This document shows positions 33,256 through 46,000 of a stretch of 64,000 nt of DNA, in pieces. The stretch is from Cymodocea nodosa (taxonomy: Eukaryota; Streptophyta; Magnoliopsida; Alismatales; Cymodoceaceae), in NCBI GenBank assembly GCA_036874045.1, contig CM072341.1:17682501-17746500 (forward strand), given 5' to 3'. Below the pieces are notes generated by a model. That model was not told the origin of the DNA. It searched no databases and was given only the letters and a program-made list of their open reading frames with translations. The position numbers were made by a program, and so were the translations under genes. The stretch's first letter is position 1, and each line of letters starts with the position of its first letter.

Positions 33256-36200
33256 ATGGCGTTCCTCGTCTCCGATCCCAACTCCTTCTCCAGCCTGCGA
33301 TCCAAGGTCAGGACTGTCCGTCCATATTCCCATTCCTCCAATCCTTCTCCGTCGTTATTGATTCTCTCGATGCTTTGCCCAGACGCAGGTTCCAACTCTC
33401 CAGCCTCGCCGGGAGTTCCACATCGAGCTTGGGCAACGCGAGAAGGACGTGAGCCCTACTCCTTTTTTTTTTTTGCTTATTTTTGTTCACTGCATTATAT
33501 TGTATTTGTCGGGTGTTAGATTTCTACAAATCTACGCGATCGTGATATTGGATTTAGTTAGGAAGCAAGTGGTTTGAGCTTGAATTGCGACTTGAGCAAG
33601 TGCATTTCTAGCACATTTCCTTGTTTTCTCTTTTTTTGGGGGGTGGGGAGCGTTAGATCTTGAAGTTCCAGAGGAAGGCGCAATATTCTGTTCAATGGCC
33701 TTCGATCAGAGGTCGAACATAGAAAAAGTGATATTTAGGAAAAAAATATACACTCTGACCTTTTGATAACCCAGTTTGGCGTTTTGAGCACTGAACTGAA
33801 CAAAATGACGAAGGGCAGGTGCTCTAGCGAGATGGTGTTGCTTTTGGATTACTATTTTCGTACGTGTTAGAACGATAATAAATAATATCGCCGTTGATTG
33901 TTATTATACTTTTTTTTCACTATAGCGCATACATTGCGATGCTTTTATGCTCTTTTTTGGGCAATAGTAATTTATTAGTGTGAAGTCCCAGCCACGAGCT
34001 CCACAGCAAGGGATGAGTTCGATGTTACAAAGTAGCAACAAGATGGCATGGCAAGCAAAGAAAACATTTATGCAGTCTAGAAAAGGTATAAGCCTCTCTT
34101 GAAATCAGAAAATATAAAAATTTGGCATTGTCTTCAATATCACCCCATTCTCCGATTGGATGAAGTGAGGCAGCAGCAGGAGCATTATTTTCAGTTGTAT
34201 TGAAGATCACCAAGTTTTGAGAAATAGATTGATTTTCACCAATGTTATTACCAGGGTCCTGTGCAGATTGGATTTCATGCAATGCATCCATGCCTTTTCC
34301 CGCATTTAAATATTCTAGCCAAAAAAGAGATAATTTTAAAACGTTAGAGAATAATGAGGTAGTATTCTCAATTTCATTCCTAAAAGTGGCATCATTATGA
34401 TTATTCCAAAGGCAAAAGGCTAGTGCTAAAAGAACATTCCAAGAATCAGTTTGAATTCTAAACTTATAAAGCAATAATTTTTTATTAGGTGACAATCATC
34501 TAGCAAAATTAGAGGATTAGTTAAAAGAAAGCTCCAAAGTTCGAAGGATGCATAACAATTGAAGAGAATGTGGTTTGTGGATTCAACATATATTATGTTA
34601 CCGGACAAATGGGGTCTCCAGACCACTCCCTTTTTAGAAGATTTTCTGTTGAGAATATTTTCTCTTGAAAAGTTAGCCAACCAAAAATTTTAGCCTTGTT
34701 GGATGCCGTAGACATGCAAATATTAATATACAAAGGATACAAAAATTTGACAGTATATTGTCCAGAGTTGAGTTGCATCAATGAAAATTCATCTTGTTCA
34801 TTTGATAAAGACAATGATGATATAGTAGTAAGGAAATTAGTTGTCAGAACGGGGGATGGTGTGTAGATTATTAAATAGAGAAGCAATGTCATGATTTAGT
34901 TTCCTTAGACCAGAAGCAACTGTAATTCTCTTATTTTTTGAGTTCTTATATAACTATGGAAAGGATGTTGGATTGTAAAGCATGATCATTTGCAAAAGTT
35001 AGTATTGTTGGGATGTGAATGCTTAGATGGATTAGGAATAAAGTGAGAGTTGCACCCACTGAAGATAAGGTTAGAGAAAATTGGATTAAGTGGTTTGATC
35101 ATATCCTTAGGTTGCCAAAATATTTACCAATTAAGAGAGAAGAATGAATTAGTGTAGATGAAAGCAAAAAAAGTAGAGGAAAGTCTAAAATTATTTGGTT
35201 AAGAATTGTGAGAAAAAATTTAAATTTATGTAATTTAATTGAAATCTTACCATAGATAGGAATATATAGAAAAAATGATTTATGTGGTCGTCCTCACATA
35301 GTGAGATTATGTCATGAGTTGTTGTATATAACAATGGAAAGAAGTATTTAAGAGGCATGTTATTATTCCATCTACTTTCCTATAAAATGGTAAGTTCCCA
35401 TTATAACAATGGAAATGTTTTTATGATCTTGTATTCCAGATTTTTTATGTTATTTATTTTGTGCAACAAAACTTAAATGCTGGTTATATTGCATGAACCA
35501 TGCTTTATTATCGAAAACAAATAGTTGTAATGGTGTTGGGGTCTGAATGTTGAATTTGAATTTATTTCACATATAAACTCCTTGGTTTTCATCATTTTCT
35601 ATGTCTACTTGGTAGGTGTAGCTGTATGCCACGTAATAAAGAATGTGTGGAGTGTCATAATGAATATTTAGATGCAATTGGGATTAGGGAAGTGGGAATT
35701 AGTCTTGCAAGTTGCAGTTGACTATTATGTAAAGTATGATCAACATAATCAATTGGGACCATTGAGGAACCTTTTCCATTTAATCTAACTCAAGAGATGG
35801 ACGTACAGAATAACAAAGAAGATCATGTTGATTATAATTTTTTTCATAAGTAACAATTATTTAAGAAAACTTCCAAAATTATTTCTTATTGCTGGATTGT
35901 CCTTTACTTTCAAGACCTTGGGGCCTGGCCTTATTTGGTGCATGTGCCTTCTTTGAGTAGGTGCGTTTGATTTTTAATGAAGGTAACACATGAATATCTA
36001 GGATTTTTTGGGAGTAATTTGGTGGGAGTTTTGAACAATCCTTTCTCTAGATATTGAGATGATCATTGGTAATAGTAATAAAACAGATGTTAGATAACTG
36101 GAAAGGCAGTTCAATAGATCACATGTAGTTAACATATGCAAGGAAGTTTTAATGTCTATAGTCTAAGACTATCATTAAAAACTAACATAGCATTTTTATC

Positions 36201-39200
36201 TGATGTAGTGGCATTGCCACAGGTAGTTGTGGACTTGTTGGCTTGTAGTTGAAGAAACTTACCATAATCAACCTGGGAGATAGTTGTTGGATGTGGTGAT
36301 TGGTAGAAGTTTGTTGGGCTTATTATTCTCTCTTAAACTTTTCTTAGCCCATACCTATGGTTCGTTTTGCCACAATGATTGCATTGAATAGTATAATGAC
36401 ATCTTAGCCTCCTATTGAAGTTTTTTTCTGAAGAAAAGAAAGGTAGATCTTAGAATGTCCATGTATATGGGATATAAGTTTTGATGAAGTCCAGTGTAAA
36501 AAATTGCTGCTGCTGCCTCTTCTCTACACCGTTTCATCTTGAAGGCGTCAATAATAACTGGTTGATAAACCTCCAGCTTGTCCAGTAAGGCTTGAAGGAT
36601 AGGGTAAAACTCCTGAACTATATTCTCTCCTGGTCAATGTGTAAAATTTTTCTCATTCCCACAAGTGCTACACAAGCATATCCCACATATTCTAGTTCAG
36701 CTTTTACATCATAATACTGCAAAAGATGCTCTTGTCCATGTTGTTTACCAGCCTTGTAATCACAACAGTCATCAGTGAGGCAATATTCATAAGTAGCATC
36801 GTTAAAGTCAGTTGGGTCATGAGTAATGTTAGAGATTTTACGATGGGTACCCAGAAATGTCTTAAAATTGTGGGACAGGTAGTCCTTGCCATCCAATTTG
36901 TATGAGGTTTCTTTCAGTGAGGTTTATTTATTTATTTATTGTGATCCTCCTTAGACATTTAAACGGCCTAGTGAACATCAAGAATATCCATAGAGATGAT
37001 AGTAGGTGAGTCTTCATGGACACTCAAATAGTCTAGTATACATTAAGAGTATCTATGGAAATAATGACATATGAGCTTCAATGGACATTTAAACAGCCTA
37101 ATATACACCAAGAGTATCCATGAAAGTGATGACATATGAGCTTCAATAGATACTCAAACAACCTAGTATACACTAGGAGTATTCATGAAGATGATGACAT
37201 GTGAGTCTCAATGGACACTCAAATAGTCTAGTATATACCAGAAAACTTGTCTGAGGCTTTGTTAGGCCCTAATATGGTAAATTTCTCCAAGTACTGCACA
37301 CTTTGTCTCGTAGAGATTCTCAACTAGTTGGAGGTACCCTAAATGGCCTCATCCACCAACTCGGTTGAGAGTACTGATTGGGGCAAAACCCACAACGTCG
37401 GCACGTAGATTGGATAAGTAGTGCACACATCTATAACTTGTCAATGCTTGAGTAGAGCCAACATTACTGTCTATAAGTACTGCACGAGAACTTCTCAAGT
37501 GGTTACCTATCTTAGTATTGCTCCCGTCCAAACATGCTTAACTCTAGAGTTTTTACAGGAATAAGTATTTAATAGTAGGTGTAAATACATATTTTTGTGA
37601 GGTTTTTGATCCACATGTCACATACGGTCATCACATGGAACAAAATAACTTGATTTTTAAAAATCAGATGAACAAAGTTCCAGAAATGCAGAAGTTTGAT
37701 TCTTGAAACAAAGGTTCAGATAGTAGGGATCATTTTTTACCTGTGGAAAGCACATACCTGTGCCTTGAACAGTGTGAGGAGGGCACAAACAACCCTAGAC
37801 CCATCAACACATCAAAAATAGAAGCTGCAGTGCTGTACATCTCTGAACCAGCAGCAGGATTACACAATTTGCCAGTTGTCCCTAGAAAACCCAATAGTAG
37901 GGAAGGGAGGGAGGAGGCACCAATGGGGAGAGGTTGGGAGGGGGCTGTCGTCAGCAGAACAGCAGGTTGTATCAGTGGCTGTTTTAGACCTGGTCAATAG
38001 CTGTCCTTTTTGTGTATTAGGGTTTCCTATGCTCTGGTACCATGTTATTGAAAGTGAAAATGAATGTTCTATTATTACTTAGTTGGTGATTACATGTTCG
38101 TAATGACTATTCTATAAATGAATATCTATAAAGCATGTACCCATATCCTACTAATAACATATCTGACAGTTTTGTTTTCAATACAAAACACATAGCATTC
38201 TACCATCATGTGTCACCTGAATGCACAATTTCCTTCTTTCATTGGATTCTAATCAATGCCCTTTCGAAAATCTTACTGTTATGATAAGCTGTTATTCTTT
38301 TGCAGCTTCTGGCAGATGATCCTGCTCTTAAGAACTTCAAGTCGTACAAACCAACTGTGAGGCGGATAAGGAAAATTGGAAATGTGGTTACAGTTGCTGT
38401 TGTTGCAGGTACACCTTTCCCTCACAACATTAATTAATACATATTTTATTGTTTGGAGAAGTGCTTTTGTAAGGTAAATGACACCCAAGTGGAGTATCTC
38501 TTTGAGAAAATTTTAAAGCTGAACATAATTTAGTTAGGGCTGATAAGGTGCTTTCCGATGATTTAATCAGAACCATGGATGATTAAGCCACTTCTGAATT
38601 ATGCATTCAACCACTTCAGCAGCTTTGGATGTTATTATTGCTGCTATTATCATCATTGCTGTCATCTTTTTCACGTTTGCATGTATACATACATTTCTAC
38701 TTGGGTTAATATTGCTAATAATGTGTTTAATAGTTGCATCTTTTTGTCAGCATCTTGACTATTTTTTCTTTTCTTTATACTTCAGTTGTTTGATGTCAGT
38801 TTTTTACCTTAAAATAACAAATAAATGGATAGTTGGATATTCTTGGTCTACCTTCCATGACTTCTATCTACGGAAGAGATCTTTTAGTCACGTTTGTGGT
38901 CTTTTATGATTCCATGCATGCGGAGCAGATTGCATCCTTGGGAGGAAGAGCTTTGGCACTTCCCCTCATATTCTGGTCACTGCCAATCTTTCTTTTATAT
39001 TAGGCTCTTAGTTTCTCATGATACGATTCAAGAAACTGTTTTTAGACTTCCCAAGAAAGATCCTCTAATGGCCTTGCCTGATACTGAGGTTTGACATAAT
39101 CTACCTCCCCATAAATTTTCTACTGTGGTTCTTTATTTCAATGTTGTGAACCTTCTCATTATGTTATTTATCGATCTGTTCTTTTGATCCTCACTGGTAT

Positions 39201-39364
39201 TTTCTCCAAGGGCTAGGGAGTTCGCTCACTTGTATCAAGATCATATGTATTTGTCCAATTGCTTGTTTATAATTCATGAGTGCCTTTTTTTTACTTGTAT
39301 TTGTATCTCCGTTATTGCAGCTTGTTTCTATGAAATTTACCAACACGCAGTATCGAGAACATGA
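33256..39364 (+). CDS. SDH7: Small protein resembling succinate dehydrogenase subunit 7 (complex II)
   Basis: Four exons, 33256-33306, 33389-33448, 38306-38408 and 39321-39364, join in frame to 85 residues: MAFLVSDPNSFSSLRSK, then VPTLQPRREFHIELGQREKD, then LLADDPALKNFKSYKPTVRR with a hydrophobic IGNVVTVAVVAG, then CFYEIYQHAVSRT and a stop. All junctions are GT-AG. The pattern FH-ELG-REK-LL-D-ALK-FKS-K and VVVAG-C-YEIY is how I recall the plant-specific SDH7 subunit of mitochondrial complex II; this is from memory, not a search. The protein has a basic N-terminal stretch suited to mitochondrial import and one membrane-like segment near residues 58-75. Intron 1 is only 82 bp, while intron 2 (33449-38305, 4.86 kb) is packed with transposon fossils. 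The site II cluster upstream supports a respiratory role. Confidence 0.72.
34020..34905 (-). mobile_element. L1-type LINE 3' fragment (RT zinc-binding region)
   Basis: The minus strand encodes DEFSLMQLNSGQYTVKFLYP, then KIFGWLTFQEKIFSTENLLK and REWSGDPICP, a NHILFNC word, and LALAFCLWNNHNDATFRN. This is the zf-RVT and C-terminal region of plant L1-type LINEs (usually F-WL-----TTENL-KRGW----CPLC, NHILFHC, W-IWKERN). Two frame shifts separate these pieces. It lies antisense within intron 2 of the SDH7-like gene. Confidence 0.78.
34930..35360 (+). mobile_element. RTE-like LINE 3' fragment
   Basis: Around 35025-35320 the plus strand encodes RIRNKVRVAPTEDKVRENWI, then KWFDHILRLPKYLPIKREE and a basic GKSK word, ending DRNIYRKNDLCGRPHIVRL. 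This follows the C-terminal tail of the plant LINE family with VAPIEDKMRENRLRWFGHV. A stop is present. It is in sense orientation inside intron 2 of the SDH7-like gene, directly beside the antisense L1 piece. Confidence 0.72.
36300..38159 (-). mobile_element. Ty1/copia fossil (5' LTR, primer-binding site and gag) in the SDH7-like intron
   Basis: On the minus strand a possible short LTR spans 38043-38159, with matching ends TGTTATT and AATAACA. It is followed immediately by TGGTACCAGAGC (38031-38042), close to the tRNA-Met primer-binding site of copia elements. A gag-like region lies at about 36500-36900 (DGKDYLSHNFKTFLG near its start). A zinc-knuckle-like word CNHCGKTNH lies near 36370-36400. 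It is an old, broken and incomplete copy; I found no second LTR. The lower boundary is approximate. The minisatellite at 36951 lies between leader and gag. Confidence 0.5.
36951..37245 (+). repeat. 65-bp minisatellite, about 4.5 units
   Basis: Units of 65 bp begin near 36952, 37017, 37082, 37147 and 37212, each with a GACAYTYAAA word, CTAGTATACA and GATGACATRTGAG. Units differ at about 15-20 per cent of positions. The array lies in intron 2 of the SDH7-like gene, inside the copia fossil. Confidence 0.8.
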
Positions 39365-41012
39365 TACCATGGCAAGGAGGTCAGGCTTAAGATGGTTGGT
39401 TGCTTCTGAATACTGAAGTTTTAAAGGGCGAATTTCCTCCTGTAGGCTACGAGCAAAATTTGTTAAATATGAATCTTTTTTTGTTCCAATTCCAAATAAG
39501 CCGTGAACGTGAAACACTACAGCTGCTGAGGTCCTGCTTGGGTTTTATGCAAAAATAACGTTCAGATTGTAAGCTGAATGAACTGCCGAACTCATTTATC
39601 TGAGGTTACAATTTCATGCATATTACTTTTGCCTATAAATTATTTTCCAATATAAAGAAATACTTGGAACTTAGAAGAAGGTTAGAATTTTGATTTTATT
39701 TCAAATTCAAATTTGGTAGATAGATTAGGATTTTTAGTGTTGGCGTTTCATGAGGTTTATAAGATAAAATAGATGGTAATTAATTAGCCTATGATTAAGA
39801 AGGATTTGTGGGTTTGAAATTAAATTTCGATTGAAACATTCCATGATGAATTTTATTTAAATTTGAGGACAACTTTAACCTTTTCGCTAATGCTTAACTT
39901 GGGATGAAGGAGCTTCCTTTAATTACTTCCTGAATTCCAACGGTGAAATTTTATCAGCAACTAACAAGGAACAAATTTTAATATTTTGAGTACTTCTAGA
40001 AGGTAAAATTTTAATTTATATGAGATGGTATTTTAAAAAGTTCATTAATTAGACCAATCCTGTGTTTTCAAAAGATGGTGTCTCCTCCTGATAATAGATA
40101 GGCGTTGCTTGATTGGGGTGTTTAATAATTCTTTATCATATATTAGAAGTCTCATCTTATATGAATGAAATAAATGATTCTGGAAATAAGGAAGATTCCG
40201 GTTAAGTAGTTGTATTGATTATCAGGGAATGGGGATCTAGAAGTTCTGTTTAAAATGTGATTAACAATCGGGGATTAGTGTTTTCGGTATTTATTAAAGA
40301 GGATTTCGTTTTTATCGAAGGGTATTTGGAAAATCTACTGAAAAATCATCGATCGGGAGCCATTTTTAATGTGACAAATGTTAATTTTATCTTCAAAATT
40401 GTACAGGTCAGTCAATATATTATACGTCATGAAGAATGGCACAATCAAATAAATAGATTTTAAATTAAAAAAATCTCACGGAATCTACTTACCCAATTAT
40501 AAAATCAAACCAAATAAGGGAATAACAAATCTCTAATCTTAAATATATTTAATACGATGATGATTTTTTTCCCAAAGTAAAATTGCATGATACAGATACC
40601 ATATCATGATGTTACATCAATTTCCTTTGATCAGCATGTATTACTTCAAAATAGGGTTTTTATTCATGTATCCTTATTATATTTTGTCAGTACCCTTCTT
40701 AAATTAAATATGTCTCGAATATCTTTTTTTACTCTTGAAAATTTGCTTGGTTGTCCTTGAGTTAAAACGAAACTAAAGGATGTTATAATAAACGAAAAAA
40801 GGGGGTCTTGTCTTGCAATCTTGTGTAACAAAAGGATAACAAGAAACGACAATATTACTTGCGGTTTGATTTTACGGCGGAGTGGTGGTGTGTTCTCTGA
40901 TATCCGATGGGGATGTGGTGTTCACACGCGCTCCATTCTCCCTTCCTTATCTCCACGGTCCACGGTGGAGAAGGCCCAGAGGTAAAGGGACGGTGCGATT
41001 GGGAGAAACGAA
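39365..41012. other. Intergenic stretch between the SDH7-like and hydrolase genes
   Basis: The first 280 bases are likely 3' UTR. The rest is AT-rich up to about 40870, where GC rises toward the next gene's promoter and leader. I see no gene here. Confidence 0.5.
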
Positions 41013-43039
41013 ATGCCACTTCTCGCCTCCGCAGCCATGAGCAGCTGCTGCAAGCCCGCAGTCTCCGGCCCCAGCGTGGGGAACCGGTTCCCCCATTTCC
41101 TACCGCCGGAGGTGGAGTTTATCAGGGACCCCTACGCGAGGGAGATGGCCAGAAGAATCGAGAGGCTTCCCGTCCAGGTAAATAAAGTTTGATTTGAATG
41201 TGATGCTAGTGGTTTCTTTACGACGTGGTGACGTGACGAAAGCTCTGGAATTGGGACTCTCGGCTTATTACACGAGGGGGAGTATCTTTTTTTTTTTTTT
41301 TTTTTTTTAAACTTTGGGGATTGCGAATGGCGCCATCATGAGTAGCTGAGGAGTGTGCGATTTCCGCTATGTTTTTGCAGACGAGCCTTCTGAAGAACGC
41401 CATCATGAGTAGCTGCGTCAAGCCTATGCAGCGAATGGAAAAGAGTCCGGTTGTTCTCCTCCATAGTTTTGACAGGTCAGTGTTCTCGTGATATATGTGC
41501 AAGTCTTACCCTCGTTTTTTCTAATGCATGACTATTCCAACATTTTGCTTTACTGGTGATTTTTTTTTTACGTTGAAAATCATGAAATGCATGGATTTCT
41601 AACTTAAAATCAATTAATTATGAGTAAAGATGTTTCTCTTTATATAATACTACAGGTCCTATTCTAACTTTTTCCAACATAGGACTATTTTGAACAGTAT
41701 TTTGGTAATGGTAAAATGAACATTGGAAGATATGATTAGTTAATATTTTAAATTGAATTATGACAACGGCATTTGGTAACTAATACAATAGCAAAGATTT
41801 AAGCCTAAATATTCTCATATTGTAATTTAGTTTATGAATTTGGAAAACAAGCGTGAGCATGAATTTGGTGATTTGTCTTCTTTTCTTTGGAAAATAAGAT
41901 TTTTTTTAACAGTGTTTAGGTTATCATACTTTTCTACTGTTTTCTTTTGGTGTCTCAGCCTTTCCATCAGTGAGCCTCTCCAGTATACATACTGAAAAGA
42001 TTCTTATATGAGATCACGACTGAATAGATGATCACATATGGACTCCATAGGTGACAAACTTGTGCGTTGAGTTTGCACATATGAAATACCTGTCCCGAGT
42101 TTTGGTCCCTTTTTTTGGGAATTTACAAATATTATCAATATAAATAATGGCTTAGCATAAGGTTAAAGTTATGTTACTTGAATCAAGTAAAATTAAATGG
42201 TTAGGATGATGAAGCTCTCATTCAAATGAGGCCACATAGATGACATTCTAAAACTACCTTACCAAAACAAAGATATTGAAATAAAAAGAAGCATCATTTA
42301 AGGAATTCTAGCCAAAGAGAAAAACTAATATGAAAAATAACCACAATAAATCACAAAATTCTAGGAAAGAAACTTTTCATTTGGTGATTGTCTCACGCAC
42401 TTGCAATTAACAAGTTCTTGATACATAACTACCTTTGAAGTGTGCAATAAATTTTTTGTTCTCACCAATAAACTAATGACTCAAATAACATTTAGCTCCA
42501 ATGCTACACTAAAATCTAACAATCAGATTCAAATTAGTGAAGTAAACAAATAAGGTTGCATAACTAAGTTCTCAAGGTGAGACAAGGCTTGCTTTAATTT
42601 TGGTTCGTTAGTTGCAAAAGCAACATATATTGTTAGTATTAGATGTTAATATCAAGATTAAGAAGAAAAAGACTAATGTACATAAAAATCTTAGAAAATG
42701 ATATTTAGATATTAGTTGTTAAAATAGAGAGTATGGGAATGATATAGAATGTTTGTGCTTGATAGAAAGTGGGGAATTCTTTTTCTTACTTTCCTAAGTA
42801 TAAAAGAAAGTGGATTCTCAATAATCTGCTCCTCACCTATGAGAATCTACAGAATATTTACCTGATAGAAGGAGAAGGATTAGGAAAGAAAAAGAGAGAA
42901 GAAAAATAAGAAAGAAAGGAGAAAAAAGGGAAGAAAAATGAAAGACTAAGTGGATATATAATAATAAAATAAAATGAGAGGGATAAATAAAATAATAATG
43001 ATAAAAAAAAATAAAAATAAAATGAGAGGATAAATACAA

Positions 43040-43089
<50 letters not shown>

Positions 43090-46000
43090 ATAATAATAAT
43101 TCCATTAGTTATAACTCTTCACCCCAACTTTAACTTTCTATTACGTACACAAATATTCTCTTTTTTTCTTACTTTCCATATTTTCCATTTTCAACCATTT
43201 TGAATTTTCTGTTTCCTATCTTTTTGAACCTTCCATCATACACAAGCAAACACTTAGATGGAAAGGTAAATAAATTTTGAAATGAAATGACTACTTGTAT
43301 GAAAAAGATTGACAGGAAAACTTTGGAAGAGTCTTGCAAGGTAGCTTCACTAAGTAAAAAAAGGTTAGTAGTGAATAAAAATGTACAAAAGATAATAAAA
43401 GAAAAGAAAAAATGCTATAAACTTATCATAAATGTTGAAGTGAAAAACATTTAGAGAAATATAAGTTTTCAAGAAGGAATGCTATGAAAGTTGTTAATGA
43501 AGTTAAGAATAAGGTCTATAAAGAATTATATAATAATTTGAATACAAAATAAGGAGAAAATATAATATATAAATTGGCTAAGGCTAGAGAAAGAAAATGT
43601 AGAGATTTAAGTCAAGTAAAGTGTATTAAAGATGAGGATGATAGAGTTTTAGTAAACAATGAAATAATAGATAAATGATGTAAGAATTTTAGTAAACGTT
43701 TTGATAAATCTACCATAGGAAACTCTTGCATTTAAAATTTAGGCAACAATACAAAGGATATATTCTATTGTTATTTTAGAATAACTAATAGTTTATCTAA
43801 ACATGACAGGATTCATGTTAAAGATAAACAAATCTTTGTAAAGCTCATTGAAAATAAAGAATTGATTCTTGAGTCTAATGAAGTTTGAATAACTCTTCCC
43901 CATTTTTTGGCCGAAGTAAATGGATCTAAGAGCTGGTCTACACTTTTTCACATATTACAACAAAGGATTGGCAGTAAAGTAAGACTGGATAGAATTTTCT
44001 TTCTAGTATCTTTATTTTATGTACCACAGTAATTAGGAATATGGAATTCCTATCAATATCAAATAAAGGTCTTACTGTTGGAATAGGAATAATGTTATTC
44101 ATTGCTAATTGATTTGATACATTGTGGTTGGTAATGTTTATGAATTAAGTTACAAAAATGGAAAGAGAGGAATTTGGCAAACAAAACAAAACATGATTAT
44201 AATGTCAATTGTGACATGGACATTGATGATGATGAAATAGAAGAATCTGAAGCTTTTTGTTGTAGCATCCTTTCAGTAGAAAATGTATTTTATGCTGATT
44301 CAATACTTTTTTATCATTTCAGTTCCTGTTTGGAGTGGCGATATACTTTCCCTTTACTAGAAAGTGGTGGGCTGGAGTCCTGGGCCATTGATATTCTAGG
44401 GTGGGGATTCTCTGATTTAGGTCTGATACATATTTACATATTCAAGTCTGTTGACCAATTTTGGTCAATCTAACATCTACAATCTTCATGGAGATTTCTA
44501 GGTTAAAATGTTTCCCATTAACTCACTATAATTTTTCTTGTCATGTCAGAAGCACTTCCATCTTGTAATGTTTCTGCAAAACGTGAGCACCTATATCAGG
44601 TATTTAATTTTTGTTTTTCATGTGAACAAATTTTTTGACACATTAATATAAATAGTTCTCATCGAAAAATAACATCAATAATTTTATTGGAAGCATTGTT
44701 ATAAAAAGGAAAAATGACTGTTCAAACATTTTTTTCCTCAATCTTTTTTTTTAGAATAATCCATAAATAATGTGAGAATAAACTCACTTACAACACAAAT
44801 AACTTAATGCACTTTATTCTTACAGTTTGGTTGGGAATGCTTATTATGCTACTACTATTTTCGTGTACGTGTGTGTATGCATTGTAGCATTCGTTGTTTT
44901 TTATTTGCAGATTTTTTGTATTTCGGCCTGATCTGCTGATTTAACGTTGTTCTTGCCTGATCTCACTAGAATCACATCTTATTATTTTATTCAATTATCA
45001 AACAACATATTTTTGCATGCAAAAGCTATTAATTCATAGGACAAAGGATTGGCAAATTGGAAACCCCATATAAACCGCATGTTTGGCCTCCATTTCATTC
45101 TCTCATCAGTGTTGCATGCAAGCTTCTACAAGATCTTGCTGCATGTTGAACTTCTTTTGTAATTTTACAACTTTTTTAAATTGTAGTGTTTCATCACAAA
45201 GGATATTGTTATCTTACATACTTTTGGTTCAATATACTAAATTAAAATGCATGTCACATATTTGTTATGCATTTCACATTTTATTCTTAAACTCTTCAAA
45301 TTTGAATTCTTGATATTGAGCCACTTATATCTGGGTATAAATTACCCATGCATTTAAGTTTTGGAAAGCCTATGTAAAAAGGCCAATGATCTTAGTTGGA
45401 CCAAGTCTTGGTGCTGCTGTTGCTGTTGATTTTGCGGTCCACCATTCAGAAGCGGTACATCATATCTTCAACCTTCTCAGTTACTGTTAGTTGTTTTTGG
45501 TCATTTCACACTTTCTTTTGCAGGTGTCAAAATTAATTTTGGTTGACGCTAGTGTATATGCAGAAGGCACAGGAAATCTTGCTAAATTACCAAAAGTGAT
45601 AGCTTATGCTGGGGTAAGTCTCCCAAGTAAATCACATTATATAACCAACAATCTTTCACCATTTGATATCATTACCAATTTTTTTTTCAAATTTTATTAT
45701 TTTCTATCATAGCATGCCAATTGTTTTCCATTTCTAATATTAAAGTGATATTGCATTATTGGTGACTTGTTCAATACCAATTTTTGCAGGCATTTGTATT
45801 GAAGAGTATACCATTGCGCTTTTATGCAAATACCCTGTCATACAAGAATACTTCCATTGAGACCAATATTGACAGGGTCAATGTAAGGTTTTATATTGTT
45901 TATTTATTGTGTATTGTAGCAATTTTTTGTTTAAGATCATCACTTTCATTATATCGGTCACAATATCTTTTTTTGCAATCATTTCCTTCTCTCTATTTCT

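Noticed and set aside
38894-39094. Exon-like stretch (TIQETVFRLPKKDPLMALPD) between exons 3 and 4 of the SDH7-like gene
   Set aside because: Including it would break the conserved VVAG-CFYEIY junction; the direct 38408 to 39321 join gives the expected ending.
42833-43105. 90-codon minus-strand frame rich in Val and Leu
   Set aside because: It is a translation of the (ACT)n microsatellite and adjoining low-complexity DNA.
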